The notes below the pieces were generated by a model. It did not search any database. It was not told the DNA's origin and was given only the letters and a program-made list of their open reading frames with translations. This document shows, piece after piece, positions 8,159 to 17,723 of a stretch of 64,000 nucleotides of DNA. Every line of letters starts with the position of its first letter. The stretch's first letter is position 1. The DNA comes from Hyphomicrobiales bacterium (GTDB taxonomy: Bacteria > Pseudomonadota > Alphaproteobacteria > Rhizobiales > Rhizobiaceae): positions 62,001 through 126,000 of the forward strand of contig QEVK01000002.1 of NCBI GenBank assembly GCA_003577315.1, read 5' to 3'. The position numbers were made by a program, and so were the translations under genes.

Positions 8159-9352
8159 ATGACCAACGACACCGCCGACGAAGGTGCTTTGGCCCAGACC
8201 CCGCAGGCCGCGCCGGCGCGGCCGATCGTGCCCAAGACCGCGAGCGAGGCGCTGCGCCCCCAGGCGGGCACCCCGCCGCCGAGCCGCTCGAAGCGCTCGC
8301 GCAGCCAGGTGGTGGTCTTCCTCAACTTCCTGATGTCGGCCGTGGTCCTGCTCGCCATCGGCGCGTTCGCGGCCGTGTGGTTCGGCAAGTCGACCTTCGA
8401 GGGGCCGGGGCCGCTCGCCACCTCCGACACGGTGCTGATCCGCCCCAATTCCGGCGTCGCCGAGATCGCCGAGCTTCTGGAGCGCCGCGGCATGATCAGC
8501 GACGCGCGCATCTTCCGCCTCGGCCTGCGCTTCTATGGCAACGACAGCCGCGTCCAGGCGGGCGAGTACGAGGTCAAGGCCGCCGCCTCGATGCACCAGA
8601 TCATGGACCTCCTGGTCTCCGGCCGCTCGATCCTGCATTCGCTGACCATTCCCGAGGGATTGACGGTGACGCAGGCGTTCCGCCGCATCGCCGCCGCCGA
8701 GGAGCTGGACGGCGAGATGCCGGCCGAGGCGCCGCCGGAAGGCTCGCTCGCCGCCGACACGGTGCGCTTCACGCGCGGCATGAAGCGCCAGGAGCTGGTC
8801 AACCGCCTCGTCGCCGACCAGAAGGCGCTGGTGGAGAGCATCTGGGCGCGCCGCTCGGCCGACCTTCCCATCGACAGCATCGAGGAGTTCGTCACGCTGG
8901 CCTCCATCGTCGAGAAGGAGACCGGCCGCGCCGACGAGCGCCCGCGCGTCGCCGCCGTCTTCATCAACCGGCTGAAGAAGGGCATGCGCCTGCAATCGGA
9001 CCCGACGATCATCTATGGCATCTTCGGCGGCGAGGGGAAGCCGGCCGACCGGCCGATCTACCGCTCCGACATCGACACGCCGACGCCCTACAACACCTAC
9101 GCCATCAACGGCCTGCCGCCCGGCCCCATCGCCATTCCCGGCCGCGCCTCGCTGGAGGCGGTCGCCAACCCGTCCAAGACCGACGACCTCTATTTCGTCG
9201 CCGATGGCTCGGGCGGGCACGTCTTCGCCGCCACGCTCGAGGAGCACAACGAGAACGTGGCGCGCTGGCGGCGGCTGGAGCGCGAGCGGGCGGCGGCGGA
9301 AGCGGCCGCGCAGGCCGACAAGGCAGGGGAAGACGCCGCCGGGCAGCAATAG
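8159..9352 (+). CDS. mltG: Endolytic murein transglycosylase MltG
   Basis: MltG cleaves nascent glycan strands in the periplasm and is thought to terminate their elongation. The 397-residue protein has a cytoplasmic, proline-rich N-terminus (1-55), one membrane segment (about 56-80) and the YceG domain. The catalytic glutamate is in LASIVEKETGRADERP, followed by VFINRLKKGMRLQSDPTIIYG and the closing NGLPPGPIAIPG motif. The tail is Ala/Glu-rich. Its place after fabF is conserved in rhizobia. Confidence 0.93.
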   Translation: MTNDTADEGALAQTPQAAPARPIVPKTASEALRPQAGTPPPSRSKRSRSQVVVFLNFLMSAVVLLAIGAFAAVWFGKSTFEGPGPLATSDTVLIRPNSGVAEIAELLERRGMISDARIFRLGLRFYGNDSRVQAGEYEVKAAASMHQIMDLLVSGRSILHSLTIPEGLTVTQAFRRIAAAEELDGEMPAEAPPEGSLAADTVRFTRGMKRQELVNRLVADQKALVESIWARRSADLPIDSIEEFVTLASIVEKETGRADERPRVAAVFINRLKKGMRLQSDPTIIYGIFGGEGKPADRPIYRSDIDTPTPYNTYAINGLPPGPIAIPGRASLEAVANPSKTDDLYFVADGSGGHVFAATLEEHNENVARWRRLERERAAAEAAAQADKAGEDAAGQQ

Positions 9353-9385
9353 CGGCCGGCGGCGGCAGCAGGCAGGGGAGCGCCT

Positions 9386-10273
9386 ATGGGCTTGCAGAGC
9401 ATGACGGGATTCGGCCGCGCCGCGACCGACCATGACGGCGCGGCCATCGCCTGGGAGCTGAAATCGGTCAACGGCAAGGGGCTGGAGGCACGGCTGCGCC
9501 TGCCGCCGGGCCTGGAGCGGCTGGAGCAGCCGGTGCGCCAGGTCATCCAGAAACGGTTCTCGCGCGGCAATGTGCAGGCGGGCCTGACGCTGTCGCGCGC
9601 CGGCCTTTCCGCGCCGCCCGTCGTCAACGAGGCGTTCCTGAAGGACGTGGCCGGGCTTGCCCGGCGCTTGCAGGAACAGTTCGGCGTGGCTGCCGCCACC
9701 GCCGACGGGCTGCTTGCGCTGCGCGGCGTGCTGGAGACGCCGGACGCGGCCGAGGACGAGGAGGCGCGCGCCGCGCTCGACGCCGCCATCCTGTCGGCGC
9801 TCGACGAGGCGCTCGCCGCGCTGGAGGCGGCGCGGCGCGAGGAGGGTGCGGCACTGGGGCGCGTGCTTCTCGGCCATCTCGACGCCATCGAGGCGCTGAC
9901 GCTGCGTGCCGAGGCCGACCCCTCGCGCGAGCCGGCGGCGATCCGCGCCCGGCTTGCCGAGCAGGTGGCGCTGCTGCTCGACGCGGCCCAGCCGCTCGAC
10001 GAGGCGCGGCTGCACATGGAGGCCGCCTTCCTCGCCACCCGCGCCGACATCCGCGAGGAGATCGACCGGCTGAAGACGCATGTCGCCTCCGGGCGGGCGC
10101 TGCTCGCCGCCGGCGGGCCGGTCGGGCGCAAGCTCGATTTCCTGTCGCAGGAGTTCAACCGCGAATCGAATACGCTGTGCTCGAAGTCGAACGCGGCCGC
10201 CGTCACCGCCATCGGGCTGGAGCTGAAGGCCGTGGTCGACCAGTTCCGCGAGCAGGTTCAGAATCTGGAGTAG
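9386..10273 (+). CDS. YicC/YloC family endoribonuclease
   Basis: This 295-residue protein belongs to the YicC family, whose members are RNA endonucleases (E. coli YicC acts on the small RNA RyhB and related transcripts). The hallmark SMTGFGRA at the N-terminus, [11 protein letters not shown], and the C-terminal [18 protein letters not shown] and [15 protein letters not shown] blocks are intact. GGGGAG precedes the ATG. It is followed two bases later by gmk, a conserved pairing. Confidence 0.92.
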   Translation: MGLQSMTGFGRAATDHDGAAIAWELKSVNGKGLEARLRLPPGLERLEQPVRQVIQKRFSRGNVQAGLTLSRAGLSAPPVVNEAFLKDVAGLARRLQEQFGVAAATADGLLALRGVLETPDAAEDEEARAALDAAILSALDEALAALEAARREEGAALGRVLLGHLDAIEALTLRAEADPSREPAAIRARLAEQVALLLDAAQPLDEARLHMEAAFLATRADIREEIDRLKTHVASGRALLAAGGPVGRKLDFLSQEFNRESNTLCSKSNAAAVTAIGLELKAVVDQFREQVQNLE

Positions 10274-10275
10274 AA

Positions 10276-10935
10276 ATGCCCGCCACCGCCGCCATCGACC
10301 GCACCGTGCGCCGGCGCGGCCTCATGCTGGTCCTGTCCTCGCCGTCCGGCGCGGGCAAGTCGACCATCTCGCGCAACCTTCTCGAAAGCGACCCGTCCTT
10401 CGAACTGTCGATCAGCATCACCACGCGGGCGCGGCGCGCCAGCGAGATCGACGGCCGCCACTACCATTTCCGCTCGCGCCGCGAGTTCGAGAGCATGCGC
10501 GACGCCGACGAATTGCTCGAATGGGCCGAGGTCCACGGCAATTTCTACGCCACGCCGCGCGCGCCGGTGGAGAAGGCGCTGGCCGAAGGCCGCGACATGC
10601 TGTTCGACATCGACTGGCAGGGCGCGGAGCAGCTTCGCGAGAAGATGCGCGCCGACATCGTCTCGATCTTCATCCTGCCGCCGACCATGCGCGAGCTGAA
10701 GGGACGGCTGCGCCGCCGCGCCGAGGACACCGAGGAGGTCATCGCCGCGCGCCTGCGCAACGCGCTGGCGGAGATCCGGCACTGGCGCGACTACGACTAT
10801 GTCGTCGTCAACGACGACCTCGACGCGGCCTTCGCGCAGGTTGAGGCCGTCGTCACCGCCGAGCGCCTGCGCCGCGACCGCAGGCCGGGCCTGTTCGACT
10901 TCGTCCAGGGGCTGCTGGACGAGAAGCTCGACTGA
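10276..10935 (+). CDS. gmk: Guanylate kinase
   Basis: Gmk phosphorylates GMP to GDP with ATP. The 219-residue protein has the P-loop [10 protein letters not shown] (about residue 19), the GMP-binding [18 protein letters not shown] region, and the [11 protein letters not shown] motif. The ATG at 10276 lies two bases after the yicC stop and the GGAG site is inside yicC, so translation is likely coupled. No lid or core segment is missing. Confidence 0.95.
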   Translation: MPATAAIDRTVRRRGLMLVLSSPSGAGKSTISRNLLESDPSFELSISITTRARRASEIDGRHYHFRSRREFESMRDADELLEWAEVHGNFYATPRAPVEKALAEGRDMLFDIDWQGAEQLREKMRADIVSIFILPPTMRELKGRLRRRAEDTEEVIAARLRNALAEIRHWRDYDYVVVNDDLDAAFAQVEAVVTAERLRRDRRPGLFDFVQGLLDEKLD

Positions 10936-10955
10936 GCGCTCTTGCGGCGGACGGC

Positions 10956-10969
10956 TTGATCGCGGTCAA
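10956..10969 (+). promoter_or_regulatory. FNR/FixK-type box upstream of a YdcH-like gene
   Basis: TTGAT-CGCG-GTCAA differs by one base from the FNR/FixK consensus TTGAT-N4-ATCAA. A candidate -10 (TATGGT, 10991-10996) places the transcription start near 11003, about 40.5 bases from the box centre. That is the classical class II activator position. Confidence 0.45.
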
Positions 10970-11023
10970 GGTTGCGGCCGCGCCGCGCCCTATGGTGGGA
11001 AAGAAACCAGCCAAGGAGCGGCC

Positions 11024-11263
11024 ATGTCCAACACCCCTCACACGCTCGGAGAAGAGTTCCCGGGCCAGCTCGACGCCATCCATGCCCTGAAGGCGAAGGA
11101 CGAGGCGTTCGCCCGCCTGCTCGACGAGTATGACGAGGTCAACGACCGCATCCACAAGGCCGAGAGCCGCATCGAGCCGGTCAGCGACGAGGCCGAGGTC
11201 GCATTCCGCAAGCGCCGTCTCGCCATCAAGGACGCGATCGCCGCCGCGCTGGCGGCGGCGTAG
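11024..11263 (+). CDS. YdcH/DUF465 family small protein
   Basis: The 79-residue protein is highly charged and helical, with the DUF465 pattern HALKAKDEAFARLLDEYDEVNDRIHKAE followed by a second helix (EVAFRKRRLAIKDAIAAAL). This suggests a helical hairpin or coiled coil. The molecular function of the family is unknown. The ATG follows AAGGAGCGGCC. An FNR/FixK-like box is upstream, suggesting oxygen-linked control. It converges with rsmA. Confidence 0.85.
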   Translation: MSNTPHTLGEEFPGQLDAIHALKAKDEAFARLLDEYDEVNDRIHKAESRIEPVSDEAEVAFRKRRLAIKDAIAAALAAA

Positions 11264-11277
11264 CCGATCCCTGAGGC

Positions 11278-11312
11278 GCCGCCTGCGGGAGCGTCACGCG
11301 CCCGCGGGCGGC
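11278..11312. terminator. Strong hairpin between convergent YdcH-like gene and rsmA
   Basis: A 16-position stem with one mismatch and one G-T pair (left arm 11278-11293, 3-nt loop, right arm 11297-11312) separates the two converging genes. No T-run is visible on either side, so termination is plausible but not certain. Confidence 0.45.
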
Positions 11313-11317
11313 CGCCT

Positions 11318-12148
11318 TCAAAGCCGGGTGGCCAGCGCCACGAATTCCTCGATGGACAGGGTTTCGGCCCGCCGCGTGCCGTCGATGCCGGCTTCCGCCA
11401 GCAGCCTTTCGCCGCCGATGGCCTTCAGGCTCTGGCGCAGCATCTTGCGCCGCTGGCCGAAGGCGGCCTCCGTCACCCGCGCCAGCTTCCTCTCCTCGAC
11501 GGGCAGGGGGGTCTCGCGCGGCACGATGTGGACGACGGAGGAGGTGACCTTGGGCGGCGGGGTGAAGGCCTGAGGCGGCAGGTCGAAGGCGATCCGCGCC
11601 CGCGTGCGCCAGCCGGCCAGCACGCCGAGCCGGCCATAGGCGTCATCGCCCGGCCTGGCCACGATGCGCTGCGCCACCTCCTTCTGGAACATCAGCGTCA
11701 TCGACGCCCAGAACGGCGGCCATGAGGGCACGGTCAGCCAGCGCAGCAGAAGCTCGGTGCCGATATTGTAGGGCAGGTTGGCGACGATCTTCACCGGCCC
11801 GCCGGCTTGCGCCGCCAGCGCCGCGAAGTCGGTGCGCATCGCGTCGCCCGAAATCACCTCCAGCCGGCCGGGATGGTGCGCCGTGATCTCGGCAAGCGCG
11901 CCAAGGCAGCGCTCGTCGCGCTCGATGGCCACCACACGCGCCGCGCCGTGGGCCAGAAGCGCCCGCGTCAGCCCGCCGGGGCCGGGGCCGACCTCGATGA
12001 CGGTCGCCCCGCCGAGCTCGCCGGCCGCGCGCGCCACCTTGCCGGTCAGGTTGAGGTCGAGCAGGAAGTTCTGTCCGAGCGACTTCCTCGCCCGCAGGTC
12101 GTGGCGCTCGATCACCTCGCGCAGCGGCGGCAGGCCGTCGAGGCTCAC
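11318..12148 (-). CDS. rsmA: 16S rRNA (A1518/A1519) dimethyltransferase
   Basis: RsmA (KsgA) dimethylates two adjacent adenosines in helix 45 of 16S rRNA late in small-subunit assembly. The 276-residue protein shows [10 protein letters not shown], the SAM motif [16 protein letters not shown] and the catalytic NLPYNI motif. The start is GTG at 12148 and overlaps the pdxA stop (GTGA), indicating translational coupling with pdxA, a pairing seen in many proteobacteria. Confidence 0.95.
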   Translation of the reverse strand: MSLDGLPPLREVIERHDLRARKSLGQNFLLDLNLTGKVARAAGELGGATVIEVGPGPGGLTRALLAHGAARVVAIERDERCLGALAEITAHHPGRLEVISGDAMRTDFAALAAQAGGPVKIVANLPYNIGTELLLRWLTVPSWPPFWASMTLMFQKEVAQRIVARPGDDAYGRLGVLAGWRTRARIAFDLPPQAFTPPPKVTSSVVHIVPRETPLPVEERKLARVTEAAFGQRRKMLRQSLKAIGGERLLAEAGIDGTRRAETLSIEEFVALATRL

Positions 12149-13140
12149 CGCGCCGCCGCCTTCGCGCCGGCACCCAAATCAGCCATCGCGCGCGCCATCT
12201 TCAGCGCCGCGATCAGGCTGTCGGGTCGCGCGATCCCCTTGCCGGCGATGTCGAAGGCGGTGCCGTGGTCGGGCGAGGTGCGGATGAAGGGCAGGCCGAG
12301 CGTGACGTTGACCGTCTCGTCGAAGGCGAGCGCCTTGGCCGGAATCAGCGCCTGGTCGTGATACATGCAGATGGCGGCGTCGTAGGTTTCCCGCGCCCGC
12401 GCGTGGAACATCGTGTCGGCCGGCAGCGGCCCGCGCGCGTCGATGCCGCGCCGCCGCAGCGCCTCGACCGCCGGGCGCACCACCTCCTCGTCCTCGCGGC
12501 CCATGGCGCCGTCCTCGCCGGCATGCGGGTTGAGCCCCGCGACCGCGAGGCGCGGCCGCGCGATGCCGAATCGGGACGCAAGGTCGGCGGCGGTGATGGC
12601 GGCCGTCTCGACGATGTCTTCCGCCGTCAGCAGGCGCGGCACCTGCGAAAGCGCGATGTGGACCGTCACCGGCACCGCCCGCAGCTCCGGGCCGGCCAGC
12701 ATCATGACCGGGCGCGCGCCGCCCGCCAGATGGCCGAGGAACTCGGTGTGGCCGGGATAGGCGAAGCCGGCGTCGTAGAGCGGCTTCTTGGCGATGGGGC
12801 AGGTGACGAGCGCGCCGGCGCGTCCGTCCCTCACGTCCGCCACCGCGCGCTCGATGGACTCGACGATGCCGGCCGCGTTGGCCGGGGCGGGACGGCCCGG
12901 CCGGTCGGCGAAGGCCGCGCGCAGGGGAACGACCGGCAGCGCGCCGGCGAAGGCGTGCGCCGCGTCCTGCGGCTGCACGATGGCGATGTCCACGTCCGGC
13001 GCACGCGCCCGCATCAATCCCGGATCGCCGAGCAGGTAGAAGGGCGGCACGGCGCGTTCGGCCCGCAGCCGCCACGCGGCGGCCGCGATTTCCGGCCCGA
13101 TGCCGGCAGGGTCGCCTGCTGTCATCGCAAGTGCGCGCAC
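12145..13140 (-). CDS. pdxA: 4-hydroxythreonine-4-phosphate dehydrogenase
   Basis: PdxA oxidises 4-phosphohydroxy-L-threonine in the DXP-dependent route to pyridoxal 5'-phosphate. The 331-residue protein starts with the family's [14 protein letters not shown]. The metal-binding histidines are in [24 protein letters not shown] and MYHDQALIP. The start is GTG at 13140 with GGAGAGAGG upstream; the longer frame adds an Arg/Pro-rich stretch unlike the family. It lies 46 bases after the surA-like gene and overlaps rsmA by four bases. Confidence 0.93.
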   Translation of the reverse strand: MRALAMTAGDPAGIGPEIAAAAWRLRAERAVPPFYLLGDPGLMRARAPDVDIAIVQPQDAAHAFAGALPVVPLRAAFADRPGRPAPANAAGIVESIERAVADVRDGRAGALVTCPIAKKPLYDAGFAYPGHTEFLGHLAGGARPVMMLAGPELRAVPVTVHIALSQVPRLLTAEDIVETAAITAADLASRFGIARPRLAVAGLNPHAGEDGAMGREDEEVVRPAVEALRRRGIDARGPLPADTMFHARARETYDAAICMYHDQALIPAKALAFDETVNVTLGLPFIRTSPDHGTAFDIAGKGIARPDSLIAALKMARAMADLGAGAKAAAR

Positions 13141-13186
13141 GCCGCCCTCTCTCCCCGGCGATCCCGGCCTCGGTATGGGGCGCGGC

Positions 13187-14122
13187 TCAGCGCCGGACGA
13201 TCTGCGCCTTGGCGCGAAGCTCGTCGGTGAGCTTCTTGGACGCGCCCTCGGCATCCTCGTCGCCGCCCTGCTCGGCGCCGAACACCATCTGCGCCACGCG
13301 GTCGTCGGAGACCTCGCGGGCGCTGCATATGCCGATGAACTCGACGCCGCGGTCGGTTTCGCGCACGGTGGTGGCGGTGCCGACGGAGGCGGCCTTGATC
13401 TGCTTTTCCCAATCCGGCGGCAGCTCGGGCTCGAGCACGCGGCCGAGGTCGCGCACGGTGACGTCGATCAGCCCCTTGGCGAACTCGCGGGTGGTGTCGC
13501 AGCCGCGGAAGCGCTGCCGCATCGCCTCCGCCTCGCGCTTGCGCGCGCCGAGCTTTGCGCCGCGCTCCGCGGACGGCACGACGAAGATGACCTGCTGGAG
13601 CATGTATTCGGTGGCCTTGGGCTTGGCGCCGCCCTGCTGCAACATGCGCCGCACCACGTCCTGCTCGCTCATCTGGCCGCCGGAGCGGTTCTGCCGCGCC
13701 ACCACCTGCGCCCAGCCCATCTGCGAGCGGATGAACTCGCGGAAATGCGCCTTGGTCACGCCGGCCTGGTTCAGCACCTGGTCCATCTGCGCCGGCGACA
13801 TCCGGTTGGAGCGGGCGAAGCGCTCATAGGCGCCCGCGACCTGGTCGTCGCCGATGCGGATGTTGAGACGCTTGGCCTCGGCGTTGCGCACCACCTGGTC
13901 GATCATCTCCTCGGCGGCGAACTGCTGCAGGTTGCCGCGCTTGTTCTGCAGGCGCAGGAAGGCCGCGCGCCTCTGGATGTCGTAGCTGGTGATCGCCTCG
14001 TTGTTGACGATGTAGCGGATCTCGCTCGCCTGGACGGCTGCCGGGGGCATGGCGAGCGGCGAAAGGCAGGCCAGCATCGCGGCGAACCCGGTGCGGCGCA
14101 GGGCGCTTGCGACCGATTTCAT
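13187..14122 (-). CDS. SurA-like periplasmic chaperone (SurA N-terminal domain protein)
   Basis: The 311-residue exported protein has a signal peptide (about 1-33, ending near AVQASE) and a SurA-type chaperone region ([22 protein letters not shown], then [15 protein letters not shown]). A C-terminal part keeps the parvulin outline (QQVIFVVP...[10 protein letters not shown]) but with weak agreement to active rotamases. SurA escorts outer-membrane proteins such as LptD through the periplasm, and here it sits directly downstream of lptD. It is shorter than E. coli SurA (428 residues), with at most one degenerate rotamase domain. AAGGAG precedes the start. Confidence 0.85.
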   Translation of the reverse strand: MKSVASALRRTGFAAMLACLSPLAMPPAAVQASEIRYIVNNEAITSYDIQRRAAFLRLQNKRGNLQQFAAEEMIDQVVRNAEAKRLNIRIGDDQVAGAYERFARSNRMSPAQMDQVLNQAGVTKAHFREFIRSQMGWAQVVARQNRSGGQMSEQDVVRRMLQQGGAKPKATEYMLQQVIFVVPSAERGAKLGARKREAEAMRQRFRGCDTTREFAKGLIDVTVRDLGRVLEPELPPDWEKQIKAASVGTATTVRETDRGVEFIGICSAREVSDDRVAQMVFGAEQGGDEDAEGASKKLTDELRAKAQIVRR

Positions 14123-14222
14123 GCTTGTGCGTCTCCTTGGTTCCCTTGGCTCCGATCCCTCGGCCATTCCCTGACGCGTCTATGGGGCGAAACCGTGACG
14201 GCGGCCATGCGCCCGTGCAGGA

Positions 14223-16616
14223 TCAGTTTAGCGCGTTCGAGGTGGTTCCGAAATCGCCGATGGTGCGCAGCGACACGCTGAAGCCGAAGCTGCGCGACTT
14301 TTCGCCGTTGGTCGGGTCTTCGTATTCCGACATCGAGATCGAATAGGCGAAGCAGTCGTCGTCATAGGCGAAGCCGATCGACTTGCTGACCATGATCTCG
14401 CTCTCCAGATCGTAGGTGCCGTCGGCGAACACGCTCCAGTTGTCGTGGATGCGCACGTTGGCGCTGCCGCGGACCTCGCGGCGGTCCGTGGCGAAACCGT
14501 AGTCGGGCTGGGCCTGGATGAAGGAGTAGACGCCGGAGACGCTGAACGGCCGCGAGGAATAGGCGGCGCTGATATCGGTGCGGCGCAGCTCGAACGTCTC
14601 CTCGTCGAAGCGCGCCCCGGCCGCCGCCGACAGGCCGACCGGGGTCGAGAGGCCGACCATGCCGACATAGTCTGACCTGTCGCTCTCCAGCCCCGAGAAG
14701 GCGCCGGCATGGACGAGGTCGGGCGCGGTGTAGGGGTTGTCGCCTGCCAGGTGGAAGGACTGGCCGAACAGCGCGTTGGTTCCCCAGCCATTGGCGAAGG
14801 AGCCGGAATAGCGGACGCCGAGATTGGCGCGCACGCCGCCCTCGATGCGGTCGTAGCCGGAGAACTTGTCGCGCTCGAACAGGTTGGTCGCGTCGAACAC
14901 CAGGCTCTGGGCGTCCTCGTTGGGGATGCCGACCCTGTCGGCGTGCGGCGCGTCGGGCCGGGCGAAGACCTGCGCCATCGGCTCGATCACATGGCTGGTG
15001 TTGGCCGTGGTGAACAGCACCGGCCAGCGCGCCTCCAGCCCCGCCGTCGCCATCGAGCGGTAGTAGGACGAGCTCAGGTCGGCAGTCGTGCCGTTGCGCG
15101 CCGCGAGCTTCAGGATCTCCGCTTCCGAGGACGGGTCGAAGGAGGCGCCGATAGCATCGGCCCGCGCGTGCAGGATCGGCGTCAGCATCAGCCCGCCCGG
15201 CGTGACGAAGGAGCGCTTCCACTCCGCCTCGGCCGTCAGCCGGGTCGAACTGCCGTCGATGCCGCGCACGGCCGTCTGCGGCCCCACCGAGCCGACGTAG
15301 TTGAGCGCGTCCATCGTGTAGCGGTGGATGCTGTGCAGGTTGACGTCGATGTTCAGCTCGCCGCCGGCGACCGGGCTGTCGGGCGTGTAGGAATAGTCGA
15401 GCGTCGGCAGCACCCATGGCTGGCGCGCGTTGCGCGTGCCGAGGTCCGCGCCGGTCAGCCGGTTCTTGTCGCGGGTCGGTTCCTGCACCGTGAACTTCTG
15501 GAAGCGCAGGTCGAAGAAATTCCGGTCGTTCAGCCCCGTGAGATAGATCTCGTCGGTGCGCTGGTAGTCGTCATAGCCGTCGACGCCGTAGCGATAGGCG
15601 AAGTTCTTGTCGGTCTGGACCATCACGTCCCAGCCGAAGGTCCAGCGCGGATTGATGCGGAACTCGCCCTTGGAGCCGATCATGCCGCGGAATTTCTCGT
15701 GGTCGGCCGAGGTGTCCGCCGTCAGGCCGGTGCCGGGAAGGAACTCGTCGGGGTTGCGCTGGCTGATGCCGGCGGCGGTGATCGAGTACCCGCCATTGTT
15801 GAAGCGCTGGCGCCATTCGGCCTCGCCGAGGAACCCTTGCCCCGAATACCAGGTCGGCTTGAACGTCAGGTCGAAGGTGGGCGACAGCGCCAGATAATAG
15901 GGCACGTGGACGCCGTGGCCCAGCTCGGTCGAATGGCGATAGCTGGGGATGAGGAAGCCCGACTTCTGCTTGACCGTCGGATCGGGGATCTCGAAGAACG
16001 GCAGGTAGGCGATCGGCAGGCCGAAAAGCTCGAAGCGCGCATGCTGGAAGCGCACCGTCTTTTCCTTGCCGTTCCAGATGATCTTGCGCGACTTCACGCG
16101 CCAGGCCGGGGCCTTTTCCGGCTTGTCGCGGCACGGCTCGCAGGCGGTGTAGAGGCCGTATTCGAAGGTCGTGACCTCGCCGTCCCTGCGCTCGGCGCTG
16201 TCGGCGGCGAAATAAGTCTTGTCGGCGGTCTCCACGCGCAGCGAGCGCACGAAGGCGTCGCGGAAATCGTCGGTGACGTCGATCTCGTCGGTGTGGATGC
16301 GGGTGCCCTCGCGGTCGACGATCTCGACGTCGCCGCTGGCCAGCAGCCGCGCCGTGGCGCGGTTGTAGGTGACGCGATGCGCCACCAGCCTGTGGCCGTC
16401 ATAGTCGATCTGCACGCGGCCTTCGGCGGTGACGGTGTTGCGGTCGTTGTCGTAGATGACGGTGTCGGCCTCGAGCAGCATCTCGGCCTCGGACGACACG
16501 CCGGCGCGGTCGAGGTCGATGTCCTGCGCCAGCGCGGCGCCGGGCAGGCCGGCGCCCGCGAGCGCCAGCGCGGTCGCGCCCGCCAGGCGCGCGATGCGGG
16601 CGCATCTGCGCTTCAT
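14223..16616 (-). CDS. lptD: LPS-assembly outer-membrane protein LptD
   Basis: LptD is the beta-barrel that, with LptE, inserts lipopolysaccharide into the outer leaflet. The 797-residue precursor has a signal peptide (cleavage near AALAQD), an N-terminal OstA/LptA-like beta-jellyroll (about 45-150; LLEADTVIYDNDRNTVTAEG) and the LptD barrel domain (PIAYLPFFEIPDP, KQKSGFLIPSY). Cysteines in TACEPC may take part in the disulfides that activate LptD. The ATG at 16616 follows GGCGGAAG; a GTG at 16634 is possible. It follows lptF and lptG and precedes the SurA-like gene. Confidence 0.94.
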   Translation of the reverse strand: MKRRCARIARLAGATALALAGAGLPGAALAQDIDLDRAGVSSEAEMLLEADTVIYDNDRNTVTAEGRVQIDYDGHRLVAHRVTYNRATARLLASGDVEIVDREGTRIHTDEIDVTDDFRDAFVRSLRVETADKTYFAADSAERRDGEVTTFEYGLYTACEPCRDKPEKAPAWRVKSRKIIWNGKEKTVRFQHARFELFGLPIAYLPFFEIPDPTVKQKSGFLIPSYRHSTELGHGVHVPYYLALSPTFDLTFKPTWYSGQGFLGEAEWRQRFNNGGYSITAAGISQRNPDEFLPGTGLTADTSADHEKFRGMIGSKGEFRINPRWTFGWDVMVQTDKNFAYRYGVDGYDDYQRTDEIYLTGLNDRNFFDLRFQKFTVQEPTRDKNRLTGADLGTRNARQPWVLPTLDYSYTPDSPVAGGELNIDVNLHSIHRYTMDALNYVGSVGPQTAVRGIDGSSTRLTAEAEWKRSFVTPGGLMLTPILHARADAIGASFDPSSEAEILKLAARNGTTADLSSSYYRSMATAGLEARWPVLFTTANTSHVIEPMAQVFARPDAPHADRVGIPNEDAQSLVFDATNLFERDKFSGYDRIEGGVRANLGVRYSGSFANGWGTNALFGQSFHLAGDNPYTAPDLVHAGAFSGLESDRSDYVGMVGLSTPVGLSAAAGARFDEETFELRRTDISAAYSSRPFSVSGVYSFIQAQPDYGFATDRREVRGSANVRIHDNWSVFADGTYDLESEIMVSKSIGFAYDDDCFAYSISMSEYEDPTNGEKSRSFGFSVSLRTIGDFGTTSNALN

Positions 16617-16634
16617 CGCACTTCCGCCCCTCAC

Positions 16635-17723
16635 CTAGCCGTCCTCCTTGTACAACAGGAACGTCACCCCGAAGAAACCGGCGACCAGAACCGGGAACCA
16701 CGCCGCCACGACGGGCGGCACGAATCCGGCGCTGCCGAACGCCTTTACCAGAACCGAGACGACATAAAGCAGAAAGCCGGCGAGGACGCCACCCAGAATA
16801 ATCGTCGCGGACTGCCCCATGCGCGCAAAGCGCATCGACACCGTCGCGGCGATCAGCGCCATGGTCACCAGCAGCGCCGGAAGCGCCACGAGCGAGTGGA
16901 AATGCGTGGCGAAGGCGTTCGCCCGCACGCCGAAGGAGTTGGCGGCCGCGATCTTGCGCGGCAGGTCGTAGATCGGGATCATCTCGGGCCGAACCAGCCG
17001 CTCCAGCACGTATTCGGGCACCAGATTGGTGGCGATGCGCGCCGTGTCCAGCGAATCGGCCTGCGCGCCGCCGCGGACGCGCTTGACGCGCAGAAGCTCC
17101 CAGTAGCCGTCGCGCAGATGCGCGCGTTCGGCGTCGAGGCGCTCGGCGATCCGCCCGTCCTCGCCGATCCGCAGGAAGGTCGCGCCGACCAGCGTCAGCC
17201 CCTGGTTGAGCGTGCTTTGCGCGCCGATGATGGTCTCGCCCTCGTCGGTTCGCTGCTTGATCCACGGCGCGGACGGCTGCGAGGCCGGCGCGCCGCCGTT
17301 GGAGCGCGCCTCGACCTCCAGCGCCTGGGCGCGCTCGAAGCCCAGCGAGGCCACGGGGTTGAGCGCGAACAGCGTCGCCAGCCCGAAGGCGAACGCGCCG
17401 AGGCAGATCGGCATCAGGAACTGCCATGCCGAGATGCCGGCCGCGCGCGCCACCACCAGCTCGTATTTGCGGTTGAGCGCCACCAGCGTCACGATGCCGG
17501 AGACGAGGCCGATAAAGGGCACGGCCTGCTGCATGATCATCGGCGTCTGCAGCGCGGCGATGGTCAGGGCCATCGCGGTCGAGTCCTCGATGGCCGCGCC
17601 GATCTGGCCGCTGATCTCGGTGAAGCTGACGATGAAGACGATGGCCGCCGCGCCGGTGAAGAACCAGAAGGTGAGCGCGACGTAGCGCATGAAGAAGTAG
17701 CGTCCGAGCGTGAAGCCGATCAT
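16635..17723 (-). CDS. lptG: LPS export ABC transporter permease LptG
   Basis: LptG forms with LptF the inner-membrane channel of the LptB2FG complex that extracts LPS. The 362-residue protein has six membrane segments arranged three plus three around a periplasmic beta-jellyroll (about 140-270). The YjgP/YjgQ pattern LVVARAAGISAWQFLMP and the C-terminal FSATIILGG-like block are recognisable. The ATG overlaps the lptF stop (ATGA), so the two subunits are translationally coupled. Confidence 0.94.
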   Translation of the reverse strand: MIGFTLGRYFFMRYVALTFWFFTGAAAIVFIVSFTEISGQIGAAIEDSTAMALTIAALQTPMIMQQAVPFIGLVSGIVTLVALNRKYELVVARAAGISAWQFLMPICLGAFAFGLATLFALNPVASLGFERAQALEVEARSNGGAPASQPSAPWIKQRTDEGETIIGAQSTLNQGLTLVGATFLRIGEDGRIAERLDAERAHLRDGYWELLRVKRVRGGAQADSLDTARIATNLVPEYVLERLVRPEMIPIYDLPRKIAAANSFGVRANAFATHFHSLVALPALLVTMALIAATVSMRFARMGQSATIILGGVLAGFLLYVVSVLVKAFGSAGFVPPVVAAWFPVLVAGFFGVTFLLYKEDG

